Shown piece after piece: positions 1-8,868 of a stretch of 64,000 nt of DNA (positions within the stretch are counted from its first letter, which is position 1; every line of letters starts with the position of its first letter). Location of the stretch: positions 41,155-105,154 of the forward strand of contig JACQYW010000007.1 of assembly GCA_016208015.1 (NCBI GenBank), written 5' to 3'. The position numbers and the translations under genes were made by a program. This DNA is from Nitrosomonadales bacterium (GTDB lineage Bacteria > Pseudomonadota > Gammaproteobacteria > Burkholderiales > Gallionellaceae). The notes beneath the pieces are model-generated. The model was not told the DNA's origin. It ran no database searches and saw only the letters and a list, made by a program, of their open reading frames with translations.

Positions 1-96
1 AACTACTCGCCTTGCTGCTTGAGGGTTTTCCTGCTCAATGTAATCGTGAATCTCCGCAAGGTCAGTTCTGGCTCGCGGGGTATAGCGCAGCTTCAT
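1..96 (-). CDS. ParE/RelE-family toxin, N-terminal part (cut by window edge)
   Basis: Reading the minus strand from the ATG at 96 gives MKLRYTPRARTDLAEIHDYI and continues in frame to the window edge. The N-terminal RYTPRARxDLxEIxxYI pattern is typical of ParE/RelE-type toxins, which poison gyrase or cut mRNA depending on subfamily. The start codon overlaps the stop of the upstream RHH gene as ATGA, so the two are translationally coupled, the usual arrangement of a type II toxin-antitoxin pair. Only about 32 codons are visible, so ParE versus RelE cannot be decided. Confidence 0.75.
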   Translation of the reverse strand, partial: MKLRYTPRARTDLAEIHDYIEQENPQAARRVV

Positions 97-332
97 GCTT
101 GCGGCTCGGTGTAGCGCGCAAAGAACGCCTCCATCTCCTCGTCCGTCACGAACTCGCCGCGCTGGGCTTGTGCCAAGCCTTCCTGGATGTGCGCAGTGAT
201 GCGGCGCTGCTGCGCCAGATACTGCGCCACGGCTTCATTTGCCAACTCGCTTTCACTACGATGGCTTTCTTCGGCCAGATGGTCGAGCTGAATCTTCAGG
301 TCTGACCGGATTTCAAGTGTGGTTGCGCTCAT
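93..332 (-). CDS. Ribbon-helix-helix (ParD/CopG-like) antitoxin
   Basis: The protein has 79 residues. The N-terminal ~45 residues (a TTLEIRSDLKIQLDHLAE strand-helix start, then a SESELANEAVAQYL helix) look like an RHH DNA-binding dimer. The acidic C-terminal tail (residues ~62-75) would be the part that wraps the toxin. Antitoxins of this class repress their own operon and neutralise the toxin encoded just downstream. The stop codon overlaps the toxin start by ATGA. Family assignment is by pattern; the exact subfamily is inferred. Confidence 0.75.
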   Translation of the reverse strand: MSATTLEIRSDLKIQLDHLAEESHRSESELANEAVAQYLAQQRRITAHIQEGLAQAQRGEFVTDEEMEAFFARYTEPQA

Positions 333-403
333 GGTAATTCCTCAATATGGCTTGGGGAAATCTTACGACAAAATATCGTGGCCTATTCCCGATTGTTTTT
401 GCC

Positions 404-790
404 CTACGCAGGCTTGAGTTGAATACTTTGTCCACAATGCATGCACGTAAATCTTCCAAAAGCAATTACATCCTTAACAACTACCGGCGAATATCCAAGC
501 CACGAAGACTTAGGCGCACTTTCATGATACTTGCCGTTTTCGATAAAGACTCTTTCGCCGCATATAGGACACCTTATTCTCACGGCCAGCGGAATACATA
601 TCGCAGCGGTAATTGCGAAGGTTACACAAATAAATCCCACTACAAAATCTGCGTGAGGTAAAACTGACGCAGATCCAGCAATAGTAGTCATCAAAAATGC
701 CAATAACAAGAACCATGCAAGTACAAACATCCATGCTGCAATTCTAAGCTGCGCTGATTTCGAAAAAACAACCCTCAGATCATTGGACAT
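404..790 (-). CDS. Small membrane protein with a zinc ribbon, function unknown
   Basis: The protein has 128 residues. Two hydrophobic segments (about 19-38 and 48-70) form a membrane hairpin. They are followed by a soluble domain with CPIC (C74, C77) and CMHC (C116, C119), which looks like a four-cysteine zinc ribbon facing the cytoplasm. I do not recognise a named family. Base composition is more AT-rich than the housekeeping genes around it, and it sits alone between a toxin-antitoxin pair and pyrC on the same strand, so it may be an accessory gene. Confidence 0.6.
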   Translation of the reverse strand: MSNDLRVVFSKSAQLRIAAWMFVLAWFLLLAFLMTTIAGSASVLPHADFVVGFICVTFAITAAICIPLAVRIRCPICGERVFIENGKYHESAPKSSWLGYSPVVVKDVIAFGRFTCMHCGQSIQLKPA

Positions 791-800
791 AAAAGTTGCC

Positions 801-1844
801 TCATCCCGCCCGTTTCCACTTCATCTTCTCCCCCGCTCGTAACGGCACGAGCCGATGCTCGCCGAACCCCACCGAAGCAGGCATCTGCCACTCTTCGCGG
901 CGCAGCATGATGGTCTCCTTGTTGCGCGGCAGTCTGTAGTAGTCCGCGCCGTAGAAGCTGGCAAAGGCTTCGAGTTTGTCCAGCGCACCCGCCGCCTCGA
1001 ACGCTTCGGCATACAGTTCGATGGCGCTGTGCGCGGTGTAGCAACCGGCGCAGCCGCAGGCATTCTCTTTGGTGTGTTGTGCGTGCGGGGCGCTGTCGGT
1101 GCCAAGGAAGAATTTTTTGCTGCCGCTGGTGGCGGCTTTGATCAGCGCTTCGCGGTGCGTTTCGCGTTTCAGGATCGGCAGGCAATAGAAGTGCGGGCGG
1201 ATGCCGCCGACGAGCATGGCGTTGCGGTTGTAGAGCAGGTGTTGCGGGGTGAGGGTGGCGGCGATGGTGTCCGGCGCGCTGGCGACGAACTGCGCGGCAT
1301 CTTTGGTGGTGATGTGTTCGAACACCACACGCAGGCTAGGCAGGTCTTTCAGCAGCGGTTGCATGACGCGCTCGATGAATACGGCTTCGCGGTCAAAGAT
1401 GTCGATGTCGGCGCTGGTGACTTCGCCGTGCACCAGCAACGGCATGCCACAGCGTTGCATCGCTTCCAGTGCGGCGTAGGTCTTGCGCAGGTCGGTCACG
1501 CCCGCGTCGGAGTTGGTGGTGGCACCTGCGGGGTACAGCTTCACCGCATGCACCACGCCGCTGGCCTTGGCTTTTTTGATCTCCTCGGCAGAGGTGATGT
1601 CTGTCAGATACAGGGTCATCAGCGGCTCGAACTTCATGCCTGCTGGCAGTGCCTTGAGGATGCGTTCGCGGTAAGCCACGGCCTGTGCGGTGGTGGTGAC
1701 GGGCGGACGCAGGTTGGGCATGACGATGGCGCGGGCGAACTGTCTGGCGGTGTCGGGCAGCACCGAGGCCATCAGCGCATCATCGCGCAGGTGCAGGTGC
1801 CAGTCGTCGGGGCGGGCGAGGGTGAGTGTTTTCATGCGCTGCAT
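801..1844 (-). CDS. pyrC: Dihydroorotase (PyrC, class II)
   Basis: This enzyme closes N-carbamoyl-aspartate to dihydroorotate in de novo pyrimidine synthesis, in the cytoplasm with two zinc ions. At 347 residues it is of normal length for the PyrC class. Visible signatures are DWHLHLRD (H16, H18 as metal ligands), [15 protein letters not shown] with K102 as the probable carbamylated lysine, PLLVHGEV and FEHIT histidines, and GTDSAPH near the C-terminus. A second ATG three codons in (1835) is an equally good start, since no clear ribosome-binding site separates the two. It appears to be a single-gene unit next to the flavoprotein gene. Confidence 0.95.
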   Translation of the reverse strand: MQRMKTLTLARPDDWHLHLRDDALMASVLPDTARQFARAIVMPNLRPPVTTTAQAVAYRERILKALPAGMKFEPLMTLYLTDITSAEEIKKAKASGVVHAVKLYPAGATTNSDAGVTDLRKTYAALEAMQRCGMPLLVHGEVTSADIDIFDREAVFIERVMQPLLKDLPSLRVVFEHITTKDAAQFVASAPDTIAATLTPQHLLYNRNAMLVGGIRPHFYCLPILKRETHREALIKAATSGSKKFFLGTDSAPHAQHTKENACGCAGCYTAHSAIELYAEAFEAAGALDKLEAFASFYGADYYRLPRNKETIMLRREEWQMPASVGFGEHRLVPLRAGEKMKWKRAG

Positions 1845-1883
1845 TCTAACATTTGGCAGGGCATGAAAATGGACAGCAATTGG

Positions 1884-2447
1884 CTACTTCTTTCCGGCGA
1901 CCCACTGCGCGGTCACTTCTGCAACCCGCTTGCCGAACAGCTTTGCTGTCTCCAGATCGCCCGACTGCATCTCGTCGGGGGAAGCGTCTGCCGGAGAGGT
2001 GGACATCGCGCCACAGAACGCACCTACATAGTTCACGTCGTTGCGCTGCGATGCTTTTTTATTGGCTGGCATCATGCCGTTGCCCGTCCAGATCATGCCG
2101 TGCTGCATGGCCAGGGTGAAGATGTAATGCAAGGTGGAGAGCTTGTCGCCGTTCATGGTCGAGGAATTGGTGAATCCTGCAGCGATCTTGTCCTTCCACT
2201 TCTGGGCATACCAGGGTTTGGACGAGGCATCGGCGAACTTTTTGAACTGCCAACTCACCATGCCCATGTAGGTGGGCGAACCCATGATGATGGCGTCTGC
2301 AGCTTCCAGCGCCGCCCAGTCGGCGGCGGTAATGTTGCCTTCGGTATCGATCGTGATGATCTTCGCGCCCGCGCCCGTTGCCACTGCTTGCGCCTGTCTG
2401 GCCGTATGCCCGTAACCGCTGTGATAGACCACGATGATGTTTGCCAT
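1884..2447 (-). CDS. WrbA/flavodoxin-type NAD(P)H:FMN oxidoreductase
   Basis: The protein has 187 residues. The start MANIIVVYHS carries a flavodoxin phosphate loop (HSGYGHTARQA, residues 9-19), followed by MGSPTYMG and a GNGMMPA segment like those of flavin-binding NAD(P)H:quinone reductases of the WrbA/flavodoxin_2 type. The ATG at 2447 was chosen because AGGGGAG lies six bases upstream; the frame stays open further upstream without a better start. The likely role is two-electron quinone reduction or FMN-dependent redox protection. The subfamily is inferred. Confidence 0.8.
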   Translation of the reverse strand: MANIIVVYHSGYGHTARQAQAVATGAGAKIITIDTEGNITAADWAALEAADAIIMGSPTYMGMVSWQFKKFADASSKPWYAQKWKDKIAAGFTNSSTMNGDKLSTLHYIFTLAMQHGMIWTGNGMMPANKKASQRNDVNYVGAFCGAMSTSPADASPDEMQSGDLETAKLFGKRVAEVTAQWVAGKK

Positions 2448-2518
2448 GAAGCTCTCCCCTTGATATGGACAAATAATTTGGCCAGCGTAGCACTTCGTAT
2501 GCGAATGGCAACCGTTAC

Positions 2519-3385
2519 CTATTCCGCCTCTGATTTGAGCGCCAGCGCACGTTGATACAACTCGTTTTTGTTGCCACCCGTGATCTTCACCGCCAGTTGC
2601 ACGGCCTGCTTGAGCGGCAATTCTTCCAGCAGCAGGGCCAGTGTCCTTTCGGTGTCGGCATCCAACCCTTCGCGCGACACCGCGCCCGATACCAGCAGCA
2701 CGAATTCGCCGCGCTGGTTGTTGGCGTCGCTGTTCAGCCAGGCCATCGCCTCGCCCAGCTTGCAGCGGTGAATGCTCTCGAAGAGTTTGGTGATCTCGCG
2801 CGCGAACACGATCTCGCGTTCGTTGCCGAAAACAGCCTGCAGGTCTTCGGTGCATTCGAGGATGCGATGCGGGGCTTCGTAGAACACGAGCGTGTAGGGA
2901 TGTTCGGCCAGTGTTTGCAGGGCGGTGCGGCGCGCGCCGGATTTGTTGGGCAGGAAACCGTAGAACAGGAAATGCGGTGCGCTCAGGCCGGAGGCGGACA
3001 GCGCGGCGACCGCCGCGCTCGCGCCGGGGATGGGAATGACGCGGAAACCCGCGTTGCGCACCGCTTCCACCAAGACCGCGCCGGGATCGCTCACGGCGGG
3101 CGTTCCGGCATCGGTCACCAGCGCGATGTTTTGCCCCTGTTGCAACAAAGCGATGACCTTTTCCGCCGCGCCGCGCTCGTTGTGCTGATGCAGGGCCAGC
3201 AAGCGCGCATCGCTAATGCCATGATGTTGCAGCAAATGCCGGGTATTGCGGGTGTCTTCGGCGGCGACGGTATCGGCGGCGCCCAGCACTTCCAGTGCGC
3301 GCAGCGTGATGTCACTTAGATTTCCAATCGGGGTGGCGACTACATATAATGCGCACTCCAATTTTTGTTTGGTCTCGATATGCAA
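2519..3385 (-). CDS. rsmI: 16S rRNA 2'-O-ribose C1402 methyltransferase RsmI
   Basis: This is a tetrapyrrole-methylase-fold SAM enzyme that methylates C1402 in the ribosomal P site. Signatures are VATPIGNLSDITLRALEVL (~17-35), AEDTRNTRHLL and GTPAVSDPGA, with a C-terminal RsmI tail (GNKNELYQRALAL). No ATG is available upstream of the conserved region. The start is TTG at 3385 or TTG at 3361, so the true N-terminus is uncertain. The gene is divergent from, and overlaps by a few bases, the lipoprotein gene lpoA, exactly as yraL/yraM do in enterobacteria. Confidence 0.93.
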   Translation of the reverse strand: MHIETKQKLECALYVVATPIGNLSDITLRALEVLGAADTVAAEDTRNTRHLLQHHGISDARLLALHQHNERGAAEKVIALLQQGQNIALVTDAGTPAVSDPGAVLVEAVRNAGFRVIPIPGASAAVAALSASGLSAPHFLFYGFLPNKSGARRTALQTLAEHPYTLVFYEAPHRILECTEDLQAVFGNEREIVFAREITKLFESIHRCKLGEAMAWLNSDANNQRGEFVLLVSGAVSREGLDADTERTLALLLEELPLKQAVQLAVKITGGNKNELYQRALALKSEAE

Positions 3386-4582
3386 ACTGTCGCCTCTGGA
3401 TATTCCTGGTTACGCGGATTCGTTATCGCTGCACTATACGTGAGCATATTTGGCTGCGCCACTACGCCAGTCTCCGAACCCGCCGCGACTGCCCCGGCCA
3501 GTCCCGCTGTCGTTACCCCTGCTGCTGCACCTGCTGCCGCTCAACCGCCTGTCGTTTCAGCCGTGGTTCCCGCACCCGCAACGGTCGTAACGCCCCTGTT
3601 GCCGCCTGCCAGCACCGAGCCGCCTGCGCCGCATATCGCACTGCTGCTGCCCTTGAATTCGAAGCTCTTCGCCAAGGCCGCCGATGCTGTGCAACAAGGC
3701 TTTCTGGCTGCTGCCGGCCAGGAAGCGAACGGGCTGCCGGTACGTGTCTACCCTTGCAGCGATGAAAGCACCGAGGTCGCCGCGCTGTATCAGCAGGCAT
3801 TGCGTGCCGGCGCTGTGGCAGTGGCGGGCCCGCTCACCCGTGGCGGTGTGGCCGCGCTGGCCGCGAATGGCGAACTGATGACGCCGACCCTGGCCCTGAA
3901 TACGCTGGAAGGCACAAGATCGGACCAGCTCTATTTTTTCGGCCTTCCGTCGGAAGCCGAAGCACGCCAGTCCGCGCAGCGCGCCACGGCAGCCGGTCTG
4001 TTGAGCGCCTACATCGTCTCCACCAACACCCCGCTCTCGAAGCGTCTGGCACAGGCCTTTTCGGACGAATGGCAGCGTGCGGGCGGCATCCTGCGTTCCG
4101 AGATCATCTACACCGGCGATCCCGCGCCGCTGAAAGAACTGCCGGAAGATCCGGGCAACTCGGTGTTCCTCGCCGCCGAACTGGACAAGGCCCGTCTGCT
4201 GCGTCCCTATATCATCGCCACGATACCGGTCTATGCGACGTCGCAGATATTCGCGGGCAATACCCGCACACTGACCAACTACGACCTGTCCGATGTGCGT
4301 TTCGTCGATATGCCGTGGATGCTGCAACCCGATCACACGGCGGTGATGATCTATCCGCGCTCCGCCGCGCCTTTGCCGCCGGAGCTGGATCGTTTGTATG
4401 CACTGGGTATCGATGCCTATCGCCTGTTGCAAGTGCTGTTCAATCGCAGTTATTCCAGCGAGTTGCCACTGGACGGCGTCACCGGCAAGGTCTCTTTGTC
4501 CGGGCATATGTTCCAGCGCGAAGCCATACTGGCCATCATCCGGCAGGGTCAGGGCGTGCCGGTGGACAGCAAGATTCGCTGA
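3380..4582 (+). CDS. lpoA: Penicillin-binding protein activator lipoprotein (LpoA/LppC C-domain type)
   Basis: The product is a 400-residue outer-membrane lipoprotein thought to activate the bifunctional PBP1A. The N-terminal signal peptide ends in a lipobox (IFGC), followed by a long Pro/Ala/Val-rich linker. A periplasmic-binding-protein-like domain then starts at HIALLLPLNSKLFAKAADAV. It is shorter than enterobacterial LpoA and lacks an obvious N-terminal TPR domain, so only the C-terminal LpoA domain is present. ATG 3380 is chosen over TTG 3365. The stop codon overlaps the next start (TGATG), so it is coupled to yraN. Confidence 0.85.
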   Translation: MQTVASGYSWLRGFVIAALYVSIFGCATTPVSEPAATAPASPAVVTPAAAPAAAQPPVVSAVVPAPATVVTPLLPPASTEPPAPHIALLLPLNSKLFAKAADAVQQGFLAAAGQEANGLPVRVYPCSDESTEVAALYQQALRAGAVAVAGPLTRGGVAALAANGELMTPTLALNTLEGTRSDQLYFFGLPSEAEARQSAQRATAAGLLSAYIVSTNTPLSKRLAQAFSDEWQRAGGILRSEIIYTGDPAPLKELPEDPGNSVFLAAELDKARLLRPYIIATIPVYATSQIFAGNTRTLTNYDLSDVRFVDMPWMLQPDHTAVMIYPRSAAPLPPELDRLYALGIDAYRLLQVLFNRSYSSELPLDGVTGKVSLSGHMFQREAILAIIRQGQGVPVDSKIR

Positions 4583-4917
4583 TGAAACCCGGCGCCCAAG
4601 CCGAACAGCTCGCGGCACAGTTTCTGCAACGGCAAGGCCTGACGCTCGTCGAATCCAACTATCGCTGCCGTTTCGGCGAGATCGACCTGATATTGCGTGA
4701 TGGCGACGCGCTGGTGTTCGCCGAGGTGCGCCAGCGCAGCCGCAGCGATTTCGGCGGTGCGGCAGCCAGCATCGACAGGCACAAACAACAACGCCTTATC
4801 CTCACCGCACAACATTACCTTGCCTCATTACCCCGCATCCCGTCCTGCCGTTTCGATGCCCTGCTGCTGGATTCAACCGCAAAGGTGGAATGGGTCAAGA
4901 ACGCTTTCGAGGTTTAA
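4582..4917 (+). CDS. yraN: YraN/UPF0102 family nuclease-fold protein
   Basis: The protein has 111 residues. Motifs YRCRFGEIDLILRDGDALVFAEV match the UPF0102 family, which has a restriction-endonuclease-like fold (GEIDLI ... FAEVR as the D...ExK-like core). In this copy the usual FVEVKxR is FAEVRQR, with Arg where the catalytic Lys normally stands, so nuclease activity is doubtful. The biological role is not settled in any organism. The start codon shares a base with the lpoA stop (TGATG). Position between lpoA and diaA is conserved in proteobacteria. Confidence 0.85.
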   Translation: MKPGAQAEQLAAQFLQRQGLTLVESNYRCRFGEIDLILRDGDALVFAEVRQRSRSDFGGAAASIDRHKQQRLILTAQHYLASLPRIPSCRFDALLLDSTAKVEWVKNAFEV

Positions 4918-4937
4918 GCCGGGCCGCCTTGAGGTAA

Positions 4938-5560
<623 letters not shown>

Positions 5561-5561
<1 letters not shown>

Positions 5562-6127
5562 TGCGTTATCCGTTCGCGTTCTTGTTCGTTGTTCTGGGCC
5601 TGTTGCAAGGCTGCGTCGCCCCCGTGGTCGCCGCCGGAGTCGGCGCGGGCGCGATGATGTCCTCCGACCGCCGCACTACCGGGACGATGGTCGAGGACGA
5701 CACCATCGAGAGCAAGGCGCAGAAGCGCATCGATGAAAAATACAAGGACACGGCGCATGTGAGCGTCACCACCTTCAACCGTTTCGCGCTCGTCACCGGC
5801 ACTGCCGCCGATGAAAATGCCAAGATGGATATCGAGCGCATCGTCGGCTCCATCCCCAATGTCAAAGGGATTGCCAACGAACTGGTGGTCGGCAGTGCGT
5901 CCGGCTTCGTTGCCAATAGCGCCGATAGCCGCATCACCGGCAATGTGAAGCTGCGTTTCGTCAACAGCGCCAAGTTCAAGGCCGACCATGTCAAAGTAGT
6001 CACCGAAAGCGGCGTGGTGTACCTGATGGGGCTGGTCACCCGCGCAGAGGCAGATGCTGCTTCAGACATCGCCAGCACCACGGCGAACGTCGCCAAAGTG
6101 GTGCGCGTTTTCGAGTACATCGATTAA
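5561..6127 (+). CDS. dolP: BON-domain outer-membrane lipoprotein (DolP/YraP)
   Basis: The product is a 188-residue lipoprotein. It has a signal peptide ending at the LLQGC lipobox, a short AG-rich linker, then two BON domains (about residues 45-110 and 125-188). DolP maintains outer-membrane integrity at the division site in E. coli. ATG at 5561 follows a strong GGAGGAGAG and overlaps the diaA stop (TGATG-type junction), indicating one polycistronic unit lpoA-yraN-diaA-dolP-hldC-DUF971. Confidence 0.88.
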
Positions 6128-6128
6128 A

Positions 6129-6617
6129 TTGAAATACCCTGCCCCCAGTTTTGAAAGCAAGATCTGCGAGGCGAGTGACTTTGCCGTGCGGGTCGCCCAA
6201 CTGCCGCGCTCGCTGGTGTTCACCAACGGCTGTTTCGATGTGCTGCATCGCGGCCATGTCACCTATCTGGCGCAGGCCCGAGCGCTCGGCGCATCGCTCG
6301 TCGTCGGTGTGAACAGCGATGCTTCGGTGAAACGCCAGGGCAAGGGCGACGACCGTCCGATTAATGCCGAACAGGACCGCATGGCCGTGCTGGCGGCGCT
6401 GGAGTCGGTGAGTCTGGTGGTGAAATTCGACGAAGACACCCCGCTCAACCTCATCCTCGCCTGCAAACCCGATGTGTTGGTGAAGGGCGGCGACTGGAAA
6501 CCGGCCAACATCGTCGGCAGCAAAGAACTCCAAATCTGGGGCGGCAAGGTGCATAGCATCCCTTTCCTGCACGAGCGCTCAACCACCGCATTATTGAAGA
6601 AGATCCGTTCACTATGA
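6129..6617 (+). CDS. hldC: D-glycero-beta-D-manno-heptose-1-phosphate adenylyltransferase
   Basis: This enzyme makes ADP-heptose for the lipopolysaccharide inner core. The protein is about 162 residues and carries a cytidylyltransferase-like fold with FTNGCFDVLHRGH (the HxGH nucleotide-binding motif), VVGVNSDASVKRQGKGDDRP and VKGGDWK, all characteristic of RfaE domain II. It is the separate RfaE2 form without the kinase domain. The start is probably TTG 6129, immediately after the dolP stop; no in-frame ATG is available between there and the conserved core. The 3' end overlaps the next gene by ATGA. Confidence 0.9.
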   Translation: MKYPAPSFESKICEASDFAVRVAQLPRSLVFTNGCFDVLHRGHVTYLAQARALGASLVVGVNSDASVKRQGKGDDRPINAEQDRMAVLAALESVSLVVKFDEDTPLNLILACKPDVLVKGGDWKPANIVGSKELQIWGGKVHSIPFLHERSTTALLKKIRSL

Positions 6618-6964
6618 TCCCAACCGAAATCACCCTGCACAACCAGTCAAAAATGCTGGAGATCGCCTTCGACGACGGCGCACGCTACAAACTGCCGTTC
6701 GAGTTCCTGCGCGTGTTCTCTCCTTCAGCCGAAGTGCGCGGTCACGGCCCCGGCCAAGAGACGCTGCAAGTCGGCAAACGCAACGTGATGATCTCCGATG
6801 TCGAGCCTGCCGGCAGTTACGCCGTGAAGTTGGCTTTCGACGATGGTCACGACAGCGGCCTGTACACTTGGGAATACCTGCACGAGTTGGGCAAATATCA
6901 GGATGCCATGTGGCACGATTATCTGGGCAAGCTGGAAGCGGTGGGCGCGAGCCGCGACAAGTGA
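6614..6964 (+). CDS. DUF971 (gamma-butyrobetaine hydroxylase-like N-domain) protein
   Basis: The protein has 116 residues and consists of one DUF971 domain: ITLHNQSKMLEIAFDDG, LPFEFLRVFSPSAEVRGHG and IFDDGHDSGLYTWEYL-type segments. Standalone DUF971 proteins are common in betaproteobacteria next to ubiE, and a role in iron-sulfur or metal handling has been suggested for relatives. The function here is unproven. The start overlaps the hldC stop by four bases (ATGA), so it is translated from the same transcript. Confidence 0.85.
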   Translation: MIPTEITLHNQSKMLEIAFDDGARYKLPFEFLRVFSPSAEVRGHGPGQETLQVGKRNVMISDVEPAGSYAVKLAFDDGHDSGLYTWEYLHELGKYQDAMWHDYLGKLEAVGASRDK

Positions 6965-6965
6965 T

Positions 6966-7087
6966 TGTCATTCCCGCGCAAGCGGGAATCCAGCGAGATA
7001 TATACACCGCGAAGCGGACAAACCAAGATTGCCTCGCATTGCGAGGATGATTTGAATTACTGGATTCCCGCCTGCGCGGGAATGACA
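6966..7087 (+). repeat. REP-type palindromic repeat pair
   Basis: Two inverted arms, TGTCATTCCCGCGCAAGCGG... (6966-6993) and its near reverse complement ending GCGCGGGAATGACA (7060-7087), flank a ~66-bp spacer. The spacer contains a further small stem (CCTCGCATTGCGAGG). Each arm is itself a hairpin. This is the architecture of REP/BIME elements dispersed in many betaproteobacteria and mobilised by RAYT-type transposases. It lies in the DUF971-ubiE gap and ends just before the ubiE ribosome-binding site. Confidence 0.8.
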
Positions 7088-7101
7088 AATCCAAGGAGCA
7101 G

Positions 7102-7839
7102 ATGATGAGCAAAACCACCCATTTCGGTTTCCAGACCGTAGACGAGAACGAAAAAGCCAAGAAGGTCGCGGGCGTATTTACCTCCGTCGCCAGCAAGTAC
7201 GACATCATGAACGACCTCATGTCGGTCGGCCTGCACCGCATCTGGAAGCGCTTCGCGGTCGGACAGGCGAATGTGCATGAAGGCCAGCGCGTGCTGGATA
7301 TTGCGGGCGGTTCCGGCGACCTGTCGCGCCTGTTCCTTGATAAGGTCGGAAGCACGGGCCAAGTCGTCCTCACCGACATCAACAACGCCATGCTGCGCGT
7401 GGGCCGCGACCGCCTGCTGGACGAAGGCAAGGCCACGCCCACCGCGCAGTGCGATGCCGAACACCTGCCCTTCCCCGACAATTATTTCGACTGCGTGAGC
7501 ATCGCCTTCGGCCTGCGCAACGTCACACATAAAGATGCCGCCCTGCGCGAGATGCGCCGCGTGCTCAAGCCGGGCGGCCGCGTGATCGTGCTGGAATTCT
7601 CCAAGGTCGCCAAACCGCTGGAAAAGATGTACGACCTCTATTCCTTCAAGCTGCTACCCAAGATGGGCGAGATCATCGCCAACGATGCGGACAGTTACCG
7701 CTACCTCGCCGAATCCATCCGCATGCATCCGGGGCAGGAGGAGTTGAAGCAGATGATGGTTGATGCGGGGCTGGAGCGGGTTGAGTACTTCAATATGACG
7801 GGCGGGGTGGTGGCGGTGCATCGGGGTTACAAGCTGTAA
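7102..7839 (+). CDS. ubiE: Ubiquinone/menaquinone C-methyltransferase UbiE
   Basis: This SAM-dependent enzyme catalyses the C-methylation step of ubiquinone (and menaquinone) biosynthesis at the inner face of the membrane. The protein has 245 residues. Signatures are [19 protein letters not shown], the SAM loop [30 protein letters not shown] and the [14 protein letters not shown]-terminus. AAGGAG lies upstream of two adjacent ATG codons (7102 and 7105); spacing favours 7105. The stop overlaps the next start by one base. Confidence 0.96.
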   Translation: MMSKTTHFGFQTVDENEKAKKVAGVFTSVASKYDIMNDLMSVGLHRIWKRFAVGQANVHEGQRVLDIAGGSGDLSRLFLDKVGSTGQVVLTDINNAMLRVGRDRLLDEGKATPTAQCDAEHLPFPDNYFDCVSIAFGLRNVTHKDAALREMRRVLKPGGRVIVLEFSKVAKPLEKMYDLYSFKLLPKMGEIIANDADSYRYLAESIRMHPGQEELKQMMVDAGLERVEYFNMTGGVVAVHRGYKL

Positions 7840-8303
7840 TGGCTTCCCACAAATCTTATTCAATAACACTAAGTAATAATCGAACCGAAAAGGCCGCCAT
7901 CGATTATGTGATGACGGCAGACAAAACCCTACTGAATCCATCGAAGGACTCTCGCAAATCTATTCTCGAAATACTAGAACTACCTTCAACATTTACGCGA
8001 GCCTTTGATCTGATTCGAGTTCCAGGACACATCAATACTGAATCCGAAATTACTGCGGCAGACAAAAATTCCATCACGCTTATAGAACTAAAAACAACGC
8101 AGAAATATTTGCCCTCGGCTCCCAAAGGATTTTTCTTTGGGGCAACAGAAAATGAATTTGAGCTCGCAAGAAAATTAGGCGATCAATTTCTTTTTTGCTT
8201 CGTATGCCTGCATTCAGACTCAAAATGCTTTCATACCCTTACATTGGATAAATTACAAAAGCTAATTCGAAATAAAAGAACACAATTCCAAATTAATTTA
8301 TAG
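7839..8303 (+). CDS. AT-rich hypothetical protein with a nuclease-like E-x-K motif
   Basis: The protein has 154 residues and I do not recognise a named family. A segment [16 protein letters not shown]...[14 protein letters not shown] places D57 ahead of E83-L-K85, which resembles the D...ExK core of PD-(D/E)xK nucleases and type II restriction enzymes. The region is markedly AT-rich compared with ubiE and yjdM on either side. The ATG shares a base with the ubiE stop. Composition and lack of household neighbours suggest a recently acquired gene; nuclease activity is an inference from the motif only. Confidence 0.55.
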   Translation: MASHKSYSITLSNNRTEKAAIDYVMTADKTLLNPSKDSRKSILEILELPSTFTRAFDLIRVPGHINTESEITAADKNSITLIELKTTQKYLPSAPKGFFFGATENEFELARKLGDQFLFCFVCLHSDSKCFHTLTLDKLQKLIRNKRTQFQINL

Positions 8304-8319
8304 AACTAGGAGTCCAGTC

Positions 8320-8661
8320 GTGAGCGGTTTACCCAAGTGCCCCAAATGCAATTCTCCCTTCACCTACGAAGACGGCAACATGTACGTCTGCCCAGAGTGC
8401 GCCTATGAATGGTCGAAAGACGCTCCCACAGAGACTGGCGAACAGACCAAGGTGTTCAAGGATGCGTTCGGCAATGTGTTGGCAAATGGCGACTCGGTCA
8501 CTGTGATCAAGGACCTGAAGGTCAAGGGTTCGTCCGCGGTGGTGAAGGTGGGCACCAAGGTCAAGAACATCCGTCTGGTGGATGGCGACCATGACATCGA
8601 TTGCAAGATTGACGGCATCGGACCGATGTCGCTGAAGACCGAGTTCGTTAAAAAGGCTTGA
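8320..8661 (+). CDS. yjdM: YjdM/PhnA-type zinc-ribbon protein
   Basis: The protein has 113 residues. An N-terminal zinc ribbon ([21 protein letters not shown]; CxxC at 7-10 and 24-27) is followed by the PhnA domain ([26 protein letters not shown]). The family was named for phosphonate loci, but its biochemical function is not established. The start is GTG at 8320, with TAGGAG about ten bases upstream. Likely transcribed with the downstream small gene. Confidence 0.9.
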   Translation: MSGLPKCPKCNSPFTYEDGNMYVCPECAYEWSKDAPTETGEQTKVFKDAFGNVLANGDSVTVIKDLKVKGSSAVVKVGTKVKNIRLVDGDHDIDCKIDGIGPMSLKTEFVKKA

Positions 8662-8673
8662 TGGAGTTTCAAG

Positions 8674-8868
8674 ATGAGTGGTTGGGGTTGTCCGCATGAG
8701 TTGGATGGCAAGTGTCAGAAGGTATTGAGCAAGCCGTGCGACATCGGCATGAAGGGGTGCGTACTTGCGGGACGTTTCCGCTTTGCCGACCCGAGCAAGA
8801 ACCGTCCCAAGAAGACTCCGACCGATCAGGTCATTGAAACGCCTGCACAGGGCGATGACCAGCAATAA
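8674..8868 (+). CDS. Small cysteine-rich conserved hypothetical protein
   Basis: The protein has 64 residues. Four cysteines (C6, C14, C22, C29) in SGWGCPHELDGKCQKV...PCDIGMKGCVLAGRFRF form a compact, probably metal-binding, N-terminal half. The C-terminal half is polar and likely disordered. The ATG at 8674 follows GGAG a few bases upstream. The 3' end overlaps the start of the pseudouridine synthase gene. No function can be assigned. Confidence 0.6.
   Translation: MSGWGCPHELDGKCQKVLSKPCDIGMKGCVLAGRFRFADPSKNRPKKTPTDQVIETPAQGDDQQ

Noticed and set aside
855..2555. Long plus-strand open frame (566 codons) across pyrC and the flavoprotein gene
   Set aside because: It is the reverse-strand shadow of two recognisable GC-rich genes, with His/Gly/Arg-rich composition and no domain.
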